DNA of 5,078 nt from Bacillota bacterium (GTDB taxonomy: Bacteria; Bacillota; Clostridia; DSM-8532). Numbering within the stretch: position 1 is the stretch's first letter; each line of letters starts with the position of its first letter. The notes beneath the pieces were generated by a model. That model worked only from the letters and a program-made list of their open reading frames with translations, ran no database searches and was not told the DNA's origin. Location: NCBI GenBank assembly GCA_023426765.1, contig JAEZBW010000574.1, positions 1 to 5,078 on the forward strand, in the 5' to 3' direction. Below are positions 1-5,078 of the stretch, piece after piece. The position numbers and the translations under genes are program-made.

Positions 1-27
1 CGCCCTGCCGGGCCAGGAAAATCGAAG

Positions 28-66
28 GCCGGGGCCATGGCCCGGCGCTGTCGGAAACGCGCCGGC
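28..66. repeat. GC-rich overlapping inverted repeats upstream of fdhD
   Basis: Two alternative hairpins are visible. The first pairs GCCGGG (28-33) with CCCGGC (41-46) around a small GCCATGG loop. The second pairs CCGGCGC (42-48) with GCGCCGG (59-65) across a 10-nt loop. They share bases 42-46, so only one can form at a time. No T run follows either stem, so neither is a normal intrinsic terminator. Such stems arise easily in GC-rich DNA, and a role in fdhD expression or as the tail of an upstream transcript is speculative. Confidence 0.3.
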
Positions 67-132
67 TTGGCCAGACGTGCTCCCGCCGCAAGACCAAACG
101 CCGACGCGGCGTCGCCGGACGCCGCCAGGGCT

Positions 133-137
133 AGAGG
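133..137 (+). promoter_or_regulatory. Ribosome binding site that sets the fdhD start
   Basis: AGAGG sits 5 nt before the ATG at 143. The reading frame is open further upstream, with a possible GTG at 77 and no stop back to the window edge. However, the residues encoded there are Pro/Arg-rich and unlike FdhD, and the GTG at 77 has no comparable purine-rich site before it. This site is the main reason for choosing 143 as the start. Confidence 0.6.
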
Positions 138-142
138 TTGCC

Positions 143-1045
143 ATGGGTTTTCACCAATTGCGCTCCCAGACAGGCCTGCTCACCGGTCCCCCTTCGCCTC
201 GGCCGCGAACCGGCGAGGCCCCCCTTGAAATCGTCGAGGGCCTCGACCACAGGGGACGCGCGCTCACGCGCTGCGTGCCGACCGAGCATCCCCTGACAAT
301 TTATCTCAACGCCATCGAAATCTACACCACCATGACCTTGTGCGGGCACCAGGACCTCCTGGCCATCGGCCATCTGCTGAGCCGGCGGCTGTTGCCCGAG
401 GATCACGCCATCGAATCCGTTGAATGCAACGCCGATTTCCAGACGGTCATCGTCAAGACCAGCGACCCCCAAGGCATGGAGTCCAAGGCCATGCGCCGCT
501 TGTCCGCTTCGGGCAAGGGCCTTGGCGATCTCTACTACGACGCCCTGAACCTGCTCGACTCCGTCCACCTGGACACCGGGGCCATCGTGCGGGCCTCGAC
601 GCTGCTGACCCTCGACGCAACCACGCGCCGTCAGACCCCGGTCCATGCCAAGACCGGCACGGTGCACGGCTGCGTCCTGTTCGAAAACGACCTCCCCCTG
701 GTCTGCATGGAGGACGTGGAACGGCACAACGCCATGGACAAGATCGCGGGCTACATGTTCGTCAACAAAATCCCGCCCCGGGGCAAGTTTCTGTACGCCA
801 CCGGCCGTCTGACCAGCGAGATGGTGCTCAAGACGGTCCTCATGGGCATTCCCGTGCTCGTCTCCTCCTCGGGCTTCACCGGCTGGGCCGTGGAGCTGGC
901 CCGACACGCCGACCTGACGCTTATCGGCTACGCCCAGGGCGAAGGCTTCCAGGTCTTGTCGAGCCCCTACCGCGTCGTTTTCGATCTGCCCGCCGAAACC
1001 GGGGCCAAGGCCCGCCCCCGCCGCGTTGGAGCCAAGGCCGTCTGA
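143..1045 (+). CDS. fdhD: Formate dehydrogenase accessory protein FdhD, variant lacking the CxxC loop
   Basis: This 300-residue cytoplasmic protein belongs to the FdhD/NarQ family. In E. coli, FdhD passes sulfur from IscS to the Mo-bis-MGD cofactor and is required for active formate dehydrogenase. Family signatures seen here (numbered from the ATG at 143) are: VPTEHPLTIYLN near residues 45-56; TGTVHGC at 171-177, matching the TGxxHxA segment; MEDVERHNAMDK at 189-200, matching the E/DVGRHNAxDK signature; TGRLTSEMV at 220-228; and LTLIGYAQG near 258-266. The E. coli loop CGVCG aligns with GKGLG at 124-128, so both loop cysteines are absent. Remaining cysteines are at 44, 67, 95, 177 and 188. 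Length is slightly above the E. coli protein (about 277). The start is chosen from the AGAGG site; a longer form from GTG 77 is possible. It lies upstream of its expected client fdhF, in the same orientation but separated by a regulatory region, so it is probably transcribed separately. Family assignment is firm; sulfurtransferase activity of this variant is not. Confidence 0.92.
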   Translation: MGFHQLRSQTGLLTGPPSPRPRTGEAPLEIVEGLDHRGRALTRCVPTEHPLTIYLNAIEIYTTMTLCGHQDLLAIGHLLSRRLLPEDHAIESVECNADFQTVIVKTSDPQGMESKAMRRLSASGKGLGDLYYDALNLLDSVHLDTGAIVRASTLLTLDATTRRQTPVHAKTGTVHGCVLFENDLPLVCMEDVERHNAMDKIAGYMFVNKIPPRGKFLYATGRLTSEMVLKTVLMGIPVLVSSSGFTGWAVELARHADLTLIGYAQGEGFQVLSSPYRVVFDLPAETGAKARPRRVGAKAV

Positions 1046-1076
1046 ACCGGCCCTGGCCGCTTCTTCATGCAATCGT

Positions 1077-1104
1077 TGCAATCCCTGCAATTGCAGGGAT
1101 TGCA
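1077..1104. promoter_or_regulatory. 28-bp perfect palindrome, candidate enhancer/operator upstream of fdhF
   Basis: The half-site TGCAATCCCTGCAA is followed immediately by its exact reverse complement, giving 14+14 bp with no spacer. Further TGCA units flank it: ATGCA at 1067-1071 and TGCAT at 1109-1113. Its centre is about 136 bp upstream of the predicted sigma-54 transcription start, the usual position for an enhancer-binding activator. It lies 31 bases past the fdhD stop and could also fold as an RNA hairpin. The sequence after it is mixed rather than a T run, which argues against an intrinsic terminator. The palindrome is seen directly; the activator-site reading is inference. Confidence 0.6.
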
Positions 1105-1200
1105 TCTCTGCATCCTTTACATGCCGCAGCTTCCAGTCACGCCTCGAAATTTGCGTGATTATCAGCCCTGCTGGCGCTCCAATCCGCGTTGTCCCTGTCG

Positions 1201-1216
1201 GGGCATGGCTTTTGCT
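1201..1216 (+). promoter_or_regulatory. Sigma-54 (-24/-12) promoter of fdhF-hydN
   Basis: GGGCATGGCTTTTGCT matches the consensus TGGCACRNNNNTTGCW at all but two of the specified positions. The invariant GG (1202-1203) and GC (1214-1215) are exactly 10 bases apart. The predicted transcription start is near 1227, leaving a leader of about 103 nt before fdhF. E. coli fdhF is also sigma-54 dependent, through FhlA, which fits. The organism's activator is not in the window. Confidence 0.75.
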
Positions 1217-1329
1217 AATATAGGAACAACAACAGTTGCCCAGCCGCCGCGCGCGGGTCCCATGGACGGCGGCCGAACACGGAAGACCGGCCCATCAGGC
1301 TCGCGCGGTCAACAAAAGGAGCATTTGCC

Positions 1330-3390
1330 ATGGAGAGCGTCGTCACCACCTGCCCCTACTGCGGGTGCGGGTGCAGCTTCCGCCTCAACGTGGAGAACGG
1401 CGAGATCACCAGCGCCGTTCCCCTGGTCGACAACGCCGTCAACCTGGGCCGACTGTGCCTCAAAGGGCGCTTCGGCTTCGATTTCGTGCACCACAAGGAC
1501 CGCTTGCGCACGCCGCTTGTGCGCAAAAACGGCAAGCTTGAGAAAGCCACCTGGGAAGAGGCTTACGGCGTCATTGCCCAACGGTTCGCGAGCATCAAGG
1601 ACACCCACGGCCCGGACGCCATCGCCGCCTTCAGCTCGGCCCGCTGCACCAACGAAGAGAATTATCTCCTGCAAAAGCTCATGCGCGCCGTGGTCGGCAC
1701 CAACAACATCGACCACTGCGCCCGGCTCTGACACGCGCCCACCGTAGCCGGTCTGGCTAAATCCCTGGGCAGCGGCGCGATGACCAACGCCATCCTTGAG
1801 CTCAAGGACTTCACCGCCCGAGACGCCATCTTCGCCATAGGCACCAACGCCACGGACTGCCACCCCATCATCGGCATCTACATGCTGGAAGCCAAGGCCC
1901 GGGGCGCCAAGCTTATCGTGGCCGATCCCCGCCGCACGGAACTGGCCAAGCACGCCGACATCTGGCTGCGCCACCGCCCGGGCACCGACGTCGCCCTGCT
2001 CAACGGCATGATGCATGTCATTCTGACCGAATCCTTGATGGACAAGGATTTCATCGCCTCGCGCACGGAAAATTTCGACGCGCTACGGGAAACCGTCCTG
2101 GCCTATCCGCCCGAACGGGCCTCGCGCATCAGCCGCGTTCCCGCCGACAAGATCGCCGAGGCGGCCCGGATGTTCGCCCGGGCGGAAAACGCCGCGACCT
2201 ACTACACCATGGGCATCACCCAACACGTCACGGGCGTGGACAATGTCCTGTCCGTATCGAACCTGGCCCTTTTGACGGGCAACCTGGGCAAGCCCAAGGG
2301 CGGCGTCAATCCGCTGCGTGGCCAGAACAACGTCCAGGGCGCTTGCGACATGGGCGCGCTGCCCAACGTCTTCCCGGCCTACCAGCCCGTCACCGACGAC
2401 AAGGTCCGGCTGAAGTTCGAGCAGGCCTGGGGCGTGCCCCTGTCCGGCAAGCTCGGCCTGACCATCCCGGACGTGCTCCACGGCCTGGAGCACGGGAGCG
2501 TCAAGGCGCTCTACATCTTCGGCGAAAACCCCATGCGCAGCGACCCCGACCTCAACCACGTCAAGCACTGCATGGAGAACGTGGACTTCTCGCCGCTCAA
2601 GGAGGCCAAGTTCATCGTGGTCCAGGATCTCTTCCTGACCGAAACGGCCGCCCTGGCCGACGTGGTCCTGCCCGGCGCGTCCTTCGCCGAAAAGGACGGC
2701 ACCTTCAGCAACACGGAGCGCCGGGTGCAGCGCGTGCGCAAGGCCGTGGACCCGGTGGGCAAACCGGACTGGATGATCCTGACCGAACTGATGCAGGCCA
2801 TGGGGGCCAAGGCCGACTACGCCGGTCCCGAGGACGTGTTCGAGGAGATGCGCGCCCTTGCCCCGAGCTATGCCGGCATCAGCTACGCCCGCCTGGAGCA
2901 GGGCGGCATCCCCTGGCCCTGCCCCGACGAGAACCATCCCGGCACGCCCATCCTGCACATGGGCAAATTCAACCGAGGCCTTGGATTGTTCTGCGCCGTG
3001 GACTTCAAGCCGCCGGCCGAGAATCCCGACGAGAAGTATCCGCTGATCCTCACCACCGGCCGCGTGGCCGCCCACTACCACACCGGCACCATGACCAGGC
3101 GCTGCTGGGGCCTCAACGCCGCCCATCCCGAGGAATCGTTGGAAATCAACCCCGAGGACGCCGTGCGCCTGGGCATTGCCCACGACGATGCGATCCAGGT
3201 CACCACCCGGCGCGGCACGCTCACGACCAAGGCCAACGTGACCACCAGGGTGCCGGTCGGCACGACCTTCATCTCGTTCCACTTCTCGGAGACGCCCGGC
3301 AACATCCTGACCAATTCGGCCGCCGACCCCATTTCCAAGACGCCGGAATTCAAGGTCTGCGCCGTCCGGGTGGAACGGGCCCGGGTTTAA
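1330..3390 (+). CDS. fdhF: Selenocysteine-containing formate dehydrogenase H type, catalytic subunit (UGA read as Sec)
   Basis: This 686-residue molybdopterin oxidoreductase interconverts formate and CO2 plus electrons at a Mo-bis-MGD site. It has no signal peptide or Tat motif, so it is cytoplasmic. The N-terminal Fe4S4 domain binds one cluster through Cys8, Cys11, Cys15 and Cys43, followed by Lys45 in LCLKG. The in-frame TGA at codon 134 lies in NNIDHCARL-Sec-HAPTVAGL, which aligns with the E. coli FdhF Sec140-His141 site. Arg330 in NPLRGQNNVQGACDMG corresponds to the catalytic Arg333 of E. coli. QDLFLTETA begins at 432. The C-terminal MGD-binding domain runs from about 565 to the end, with TGRVAAHYHTGTMTRR and SKTPEFKVCAVRVE. 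Length is close to E. coli FdhF (715). There is no NuoG-like N-terminal extension, so electrons must leave through a separate ferredoxin subunit. AAGGAG at 1316-1321 sits 8 nt before the ATG. Ordinary gene calling would split it at 1731 into a 133-residue piece and a downstream piece from about 1780. It is cotranscribed with the HydN-like gene 24 bases downstream. Very confident. Confidence 0.97.
1729..1731 (+). other. UGA selenocysteine codon of fdhF
   Basis: TGA is in frame at codon 134. Homology to FdhF continues without a break on both sides: CARL before, HAPTVAGL after. It sits exactly where E. coli FdhF has Sec140, and a SECIS-like hairpin follows at once. This is recoding, not a nonsense mutation. 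Confidence 0.96.
1732..1774 (+). promoter_or_regulatory. Bacterial SECIS element inside fdhF
   Basis: A two-part stem-loop starts right after the UGA. The lower stem pairs GCCCA (1737-1741) with TGGGC (1766-1770), and may extend by three pairs, 1734-1736 with 1772-1774, across an unpaired A1771. The upper stem pairs AGCC (1746-1749) with GGCT (1755-1758) and closes a GGTCT loop (1750-1754). The loop begins 18 nt after the UGA, the same as in E. coli fdhF, and GGUCU is the SelB-recognised loop there. The loop also encodes part of the conserved Ala-Gly-Leu. The pairing was done by eye. Confidence 0.88.
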
Positions 3391-3414
3391 GGGCCAAGAA
3401 AGGAGTCGCTTCCC

Positions 3415-3933
3415 ATGAACATGAGCACCTTTGTCGTGGCCAATCCGCGCAAATGCATCGCCTGCAAGTCCTGTGAGATCGCCTGCGCCGTGGCCCATCT
3501 CAAAACGACCGTGGCCACGGCCGGGGGGCTGAACGCGCCTTTCCAGCCGCGCCTGAGCCTTGTCCAGACCCCCCTGTTGGCCATGCCCGTGCAGTGCCGC
3601 CAATGCGAGGACGCCCCCTGCGCCGCCATCTGCCCGGCCAAGGCCATCACCCGCCGCGACGGGGCGGTCATCGTGGATGCCGATCGCTGCTTTGGCTGCA
3701 AGAGCTGCATGCTGGCCTGCCCCTTCGGGGCCATGGACATGGCGGCTGCGGACGACGACGAGCCGGCAAAGCCGCGCGCCGTGGCGCACAAATGCGACCT
3801 GTGCGTCGGCCGCTCCGGCGGTCCGGCCTGCGTGGAGGCCTGCCCGGCCCAGGCCTTCGTGGTGGTCCGGCCCGACGAACTGCAAAAGAGCCTGGCGCAG
3901 CGTCGACGGGCCGCCGCCATGCCGCTCACGTAG
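3415..3933 (+). CDS. hydN: HydN/HycB-like polyferredoxin with four 4Fe-4S clusters, electron partner of FdhF
   Basis: This 172-residue cytoplasmic iron-sulfur protein carries sixteen cysteines in four sets: 14/17/20/24, 61/64/69/73, 92/95/98/102 and 127/130/139/143. That is the DMSO reductase B / HydN / HycB pattern for four 4Fe-4S clusters. CRQCEDAPC, CFGCKSCMLACPFGAM and HKCDLCVGR are typical of E. coli HydN (175 residues), and the C-terminal RRRAAAMPL resembles the end of HydN. The start is ATG 3415, 9 nt after AAAGGAG (3399-3405); a second ATG at 3421 is in frame but too far from that site. It follows the fdhF stop by 24 bases and ends before a strong terminator, so it is the last gene of a two-gene operon driven from the 1201 promoter. 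The adjacency makes it the likely redox subunit for FdhF, either an electron-transfer subunit (HycB-like) or a maturation/electron helper (HydN-like). The sequence does not separate these two roles. Confidence 0.9.
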   Translation: MNMSTFVVANPRKCIACKSCEIACAVAHLKTTVATAGGLNAPFQPRLSLVQTPLLAMPVQCRQCEDAPCAAICPAKAITRRDGAVIVDADRCFGCKSCMLACPFGAMDMAAADDDEPAKPRAVAHKCDLCVGRSGGPACVEACPAQAFVVVRPDELQKSLAQRRRAAAMPLT

Positions 3934-3992
3934 ACCCGCCCCGGCCTTATCCGTGAACGCGGTCCCTGCGCCGCGACGTCACGATTCCGGCC

Positions 3993-4006
3993 CTTGTCCG
4001 GACAAG
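3993..4006. repeat. 14-bp palindrome overlapping the terminator base
   Basis: CTTGTCCGGACAAG is a perfect palindrome. Its last three bases (4004-4006) are also the 5' foot of the terminator stem. Pairing of one could slightly compete with the other, although the terminator stem is far more stable. It could equally be a small protein site or chance. Confidence 0.35.
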
Positions 4007-4036
4007 CCCCCCGCCGTTTCGCGGCGGGGGGCTTTT
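4004..4036 (+). terminator. Intrinsic terminator of the fdhF-hydN operon
   Basis: AAGCCCCCCGCCG (4004-4016) pairs fully with CGGCGGGGGGCTT (4022-4034) around a TTTCG loop, and the T run spans 4033-4036. The stem has 11 G-C pairs plus 2 A-T pairs. It lies about 70 nt after the HydN-like stop codon. The stem is nearly symmetric, but the run on the opposite strand is only two T, so it should act mainly on + strand transcripts. Confidence 0.92.
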
Positions 4037-4509
4037 GTCATCCCGGCGGCCGACTTTCGCATTGGGCACGTGCCGGCAATGGCCGTCTCCCCCAGCGGGA
4101 CGCCGGCCAAGCCGGGATAGTGGCCGCCCGTTCCCCCGCCGTTTCCTCGGGCCTGTGTCCCCCTTGCTCCCCAGCCGGCGGCGGGCTTGGCGCGGGAGCC
4201 GTTTCTCCGCCTCCGCGTTCCCCTTGCCCCCCTGCCTGACGCCCGGAAGATGCCGTCCTTTCCACGCGCCGGTTCTTTCCCTGTCCATCCCTTCAACGGC
4301 GGCCCGCAGCCTCGGCCTTACAATTCCACACGACGCGACTGTGGATTTTCGCCAAACCGGACCGTCGTCTCCGTTATTTGTCAGTTTAAATTAACACAAC
4401 AAATATGCACGCAAGCACTGCATGGAGTGAAAGCCCATTGCACGATGAAACATGCAGAAAGCCACACCCTAACTGCGTATATTTTTTGATCTTAAACAAA
4501 AGAACTCCA
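4037..4509. other. Long non-coding spacer between the two operons
   Basis: No convincing gene is seen on either strand. Open frames here give low-complexity Arg/Pro/Gly-rich products without recognisable motifs or good ribosome sites. The first part, to about 4310, is very GC-rich and contains a GGCACGTGCC palindrome near 4066-4075. From about 4370 to 4500 the composition shifts sharply to AT-rich, with an AT tract near 4385-4395 and a T run near 4482-4487. That AT-rich block immediately precedes the sigma-54 element and holds TGCA-type repeats, so it is probably regulatory DNA. Confidence 0.65.
4405..4456. promoter_or_regulatory. TGCA-type repeats, candidate activator site upstream of the second sigma-54 promoter
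   Basis: ATGCA (4405-4409) and TGCAT (4419-4423) form an inverted repeat with a 9-nt spacer, centred about 122 bp before the predicted start at 4536. A second cluster follows, with ATTGCA at 4437-4442 and ATGCA at 4452-4456. TGCA/ATTGCA units also make up the palindrome upstream of fdhF, at a similar distance from its promoter. The half-sites are short, so binding of a shared activator is inference. Confidence 0.35.
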
Positions 4510-4525
4510 TGGCATGAATCGTGCT
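4510..4525 (+). promoter_or_regulatory. Sigma-54 (-24/-12) promoter of the second ferredoxin gene
   Basis: TGGCATGAATCGTGCT matches TGGCACRNNNNTTGCW except at two positions. GG (4511-4512) and GC (4523-4524) have the required 10-base spacing. The predicted start is near 4536, giving a leader of about 106 nt, close to that of fdhF. It shares the unusual GGCATG -24 box with the fdhF promoter. Confidence 0.72.
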
Positions 4526-4611
4526 TTTTGGGGAAATTCGCAGCGGAGACCCGGTCGTCGTCCATGTGGCCCTGCCCGGTTCATCGCCGCCAGTCGTGCG
4601 TTTCGTCATTC

Positions 4612-4624
4612 GCTCTTGCAGAGC
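4612..4624 (+). repeat. Small hairpin just before the ribosome site of the second ferredoxin gene
   Basis: GCTCT (4612-4616) pairs with AGAGC (4620-4624) around a TGC triloop. It ends 3 nt before the AAGGAAGGA ribosome site at 4628-4636. It is too short to block translation by itself and may be chance. Confidence 0.25.
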
Positions 4625-4641
4625 CTCAAGGAAGGACCGTC

Positions 4642-5078
4642 ATGAACAACTTTCTCATCGCCAACCCGGACCGGTGCATTGGCTGCCGCACCTGCGAGAT
4701 CGCCTGCGTGCTGGCTCATGCCGCCGAGGACGCCCTGGTCGCCGGTTCCATCGACCAGCACTTCACGCCGCGCCTGCGCGTGATCAAGACGGGCACGGTC
4801 AGCGCGCCGGTGCAGTGCCGCCAGTGCGAGGACGCGCCCTGCGCCAACGTTTGCCCCACCAAGGCCATCGTCAACAAGGAAAACACCATCCAGGTGGTTC
4901 CGGAGGCCTGCATCGGCTGCAAAAGCTGCGTGATGGCCTGCCCGTTCGGCGTCATGGACATCGTGCCGCAACTGCTTGGCCACGAGCCCCTCAAGCAGGC
5001 CGCCCTCAAGGTCAATGACGCGGAGGGCGAATACGCCAAGGACAAGTACGTGGCCCTGAAATGCGACCTGTGCATCGG
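4642..5078 (+). CDS. HydN/HycB-like 4Fe-4S ferredoxin, 3' end outside the window (partial)
   Basis: The window holds 145 complete codons of a second polyferredoxin closely related to the one at 3415. Cysteine sets are seen at 12/15/18/22 (CIGCRTCEIAC), 59/62/67/71 (CRQCEDAPCANVC) and 90/93/96/100 (CIGCKSCVMAC). Cys141 and Cys144 (KCDLC) open the fourth set, whose last two cysteines lie beyond the edge. The opening MNNFLIANPDRCIGCRTCE is very like E. coli HydN (MNRFIIADASKCIGCRTCE). Compared with the upstream paralogue it has a longer linker between clusters three and four (about residues 106-138), as HydN and HycB do. AAGGAAGGA (4628-4636) is 5 nt before the ATG. It is the first gene after its own sigma-54 promoter, so it probably opens an operon; hydrogenase or further formate dehydrogenase subunits are plausible next genes. 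It could be a HydN, a HycB or a CooF-type electron carrier; family certain, exact role not. Confidence 0.9.
   Translation, partial: MNNFLIANPDRCIGCRTCEIACVLAHAAEDALVAGSIDQHFTPRLRVIKTGTVSAPVQCRQCEDAPCANVCPTKAIVNKENTIQVVPEACIGCKSCVMACPFGVMDIVPQLLGHEPLKQAALKVNDAEGEYAKDKYVALKCDLCI

Noticed and set aside
66..80. Sigma-54-like TTGGCCAGACGTGCT upstream of fdhD
   Set aside because: The GG to GC spacing is two bases short of the strict requirement.
1..142. Molybdenum-cofactor riboswitch before fdhD
   Set aside because: Only generic GC-rich hairpins are visible, and I could not recognise the conserved riboswitch core.
131..1105. Long minus-strand open frame opposite fdhD
   Set aside because: It is a shadow of the well-supported fdhD, with a low-complexity product and no motif.
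1077..1120. Intrinsic terminator for fdhD
   Set aside because: The stem is long but is followed by TCTCTGCATCC rather than a T run, and the palindrome has no natural loop. A protein site fits better, though a transcript-end role is not excluded.
1729..1731. Nonsense mutation making fdhF a pseudogene
   Set aside because: The TGA falls exactly at the known Sec site, homology resumes at the next codon, and a SECIS-type hairpin with the GGUCU loop follows.
1067..1747. Cys-rich open frame across the fdhD-fdhF gap and into fdhF
   Set aside because: Its Cys/Asn/Ser repeats come from translating the TGCAAT palindrome, and the rest is an out-of-frame shadow of fdhF.
2083..3885. 600-residue open frame on the minus strand
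   Set aside because: It is antisense to fdhF and hydN, rich in Gly/Ala/His/Val as expected from the complement of GC-rich codons, and has no recognisable domain.
3947..4489. Several small open frames in the spacer, both strands
   Set aside because: The products are Arg/Pro/Gly-rich, overlap each other and the terminator, and lack motifs and convincing ribosome sites.
4480..4492. IHF site in the minus-strand reading GATCAAAAAATAT
   Set aside because: It misses the consensus in the first base and in the TTR end, and AT tracts give such partial matches often.

Overview
The window looks like a formate-metabolism locus from a GC-rich anaerobe. The most likely source is a member of the Desulfovibrionaceae (Solidesulfovibrio/Desulfovibrio type). 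This rests on the strong G/C third-position bias, a selenocysteine-containing formate dehydrogenase, HydN-type ferredoxins and -24/-12 promoters. It is inference from gene content, not from a phylogenetic marker. All genes lie on the + strand.

Layout. (1) 1-142 is a GC-rich leader with small hairpins. (2) 143-1045 is fdhD, the accessory protein that activates molybdenum formate dehydrogenases; this copy lacks the usual Cys-x-x-Cys loop. (3) 1046-1329 is a regulatory region with a 28-bp perfect palindrome (1077-1104) and a very good sigma-54 -24/-12 element (1201-1216). (4) 1330-3390 is fdhF, formate dehydrogenase H type, read through an in-frame TGA (1729-1731) as selenocysteine. A SECIS hairpin directly follows, with the GGUCU loop at the same spacing as in E. 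coli fdhF. (5) 3415-3933 is a HydN-like protein with four 4Fe-4S clusters, 24 bases downstream in the same operon. (6) A textbook intrinsic terminator lies at 4004-4036. (7) 4037-4509 is a long non-coding stretch, first GC-rich, then AT-rich, with TGCA-type inverted repeats. (8) A second sigma-54 element lies at 4510-4525. (9) 4642-5078 is the 5' part of a second HydN/HycB-like ferredoxin that runs off the window.

How the parts fit. FdhD would sulfurate the Mo-bis-MGD cofactor of the selenoprotein FdhF. FdhF interconverts formate and CO2, and the HydN-like proteins carry electrons to or from a partner. Two sigma-54 promoters with similar architecture (enhancer-like repeats about 120-140 bp upstream, leaders of about 105 nt) suggest one enhancer-binding activator controls both transcription units, as FhlA does for the E. 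coli formate regulon. fdhD plus Sec-fdhF plus two HycB/HydN-type subunits resembles formate hydrogenlyase or hydrogen-dependent CO2 reductase gene sets. The hydrogenase that would prove this is not inside the window.
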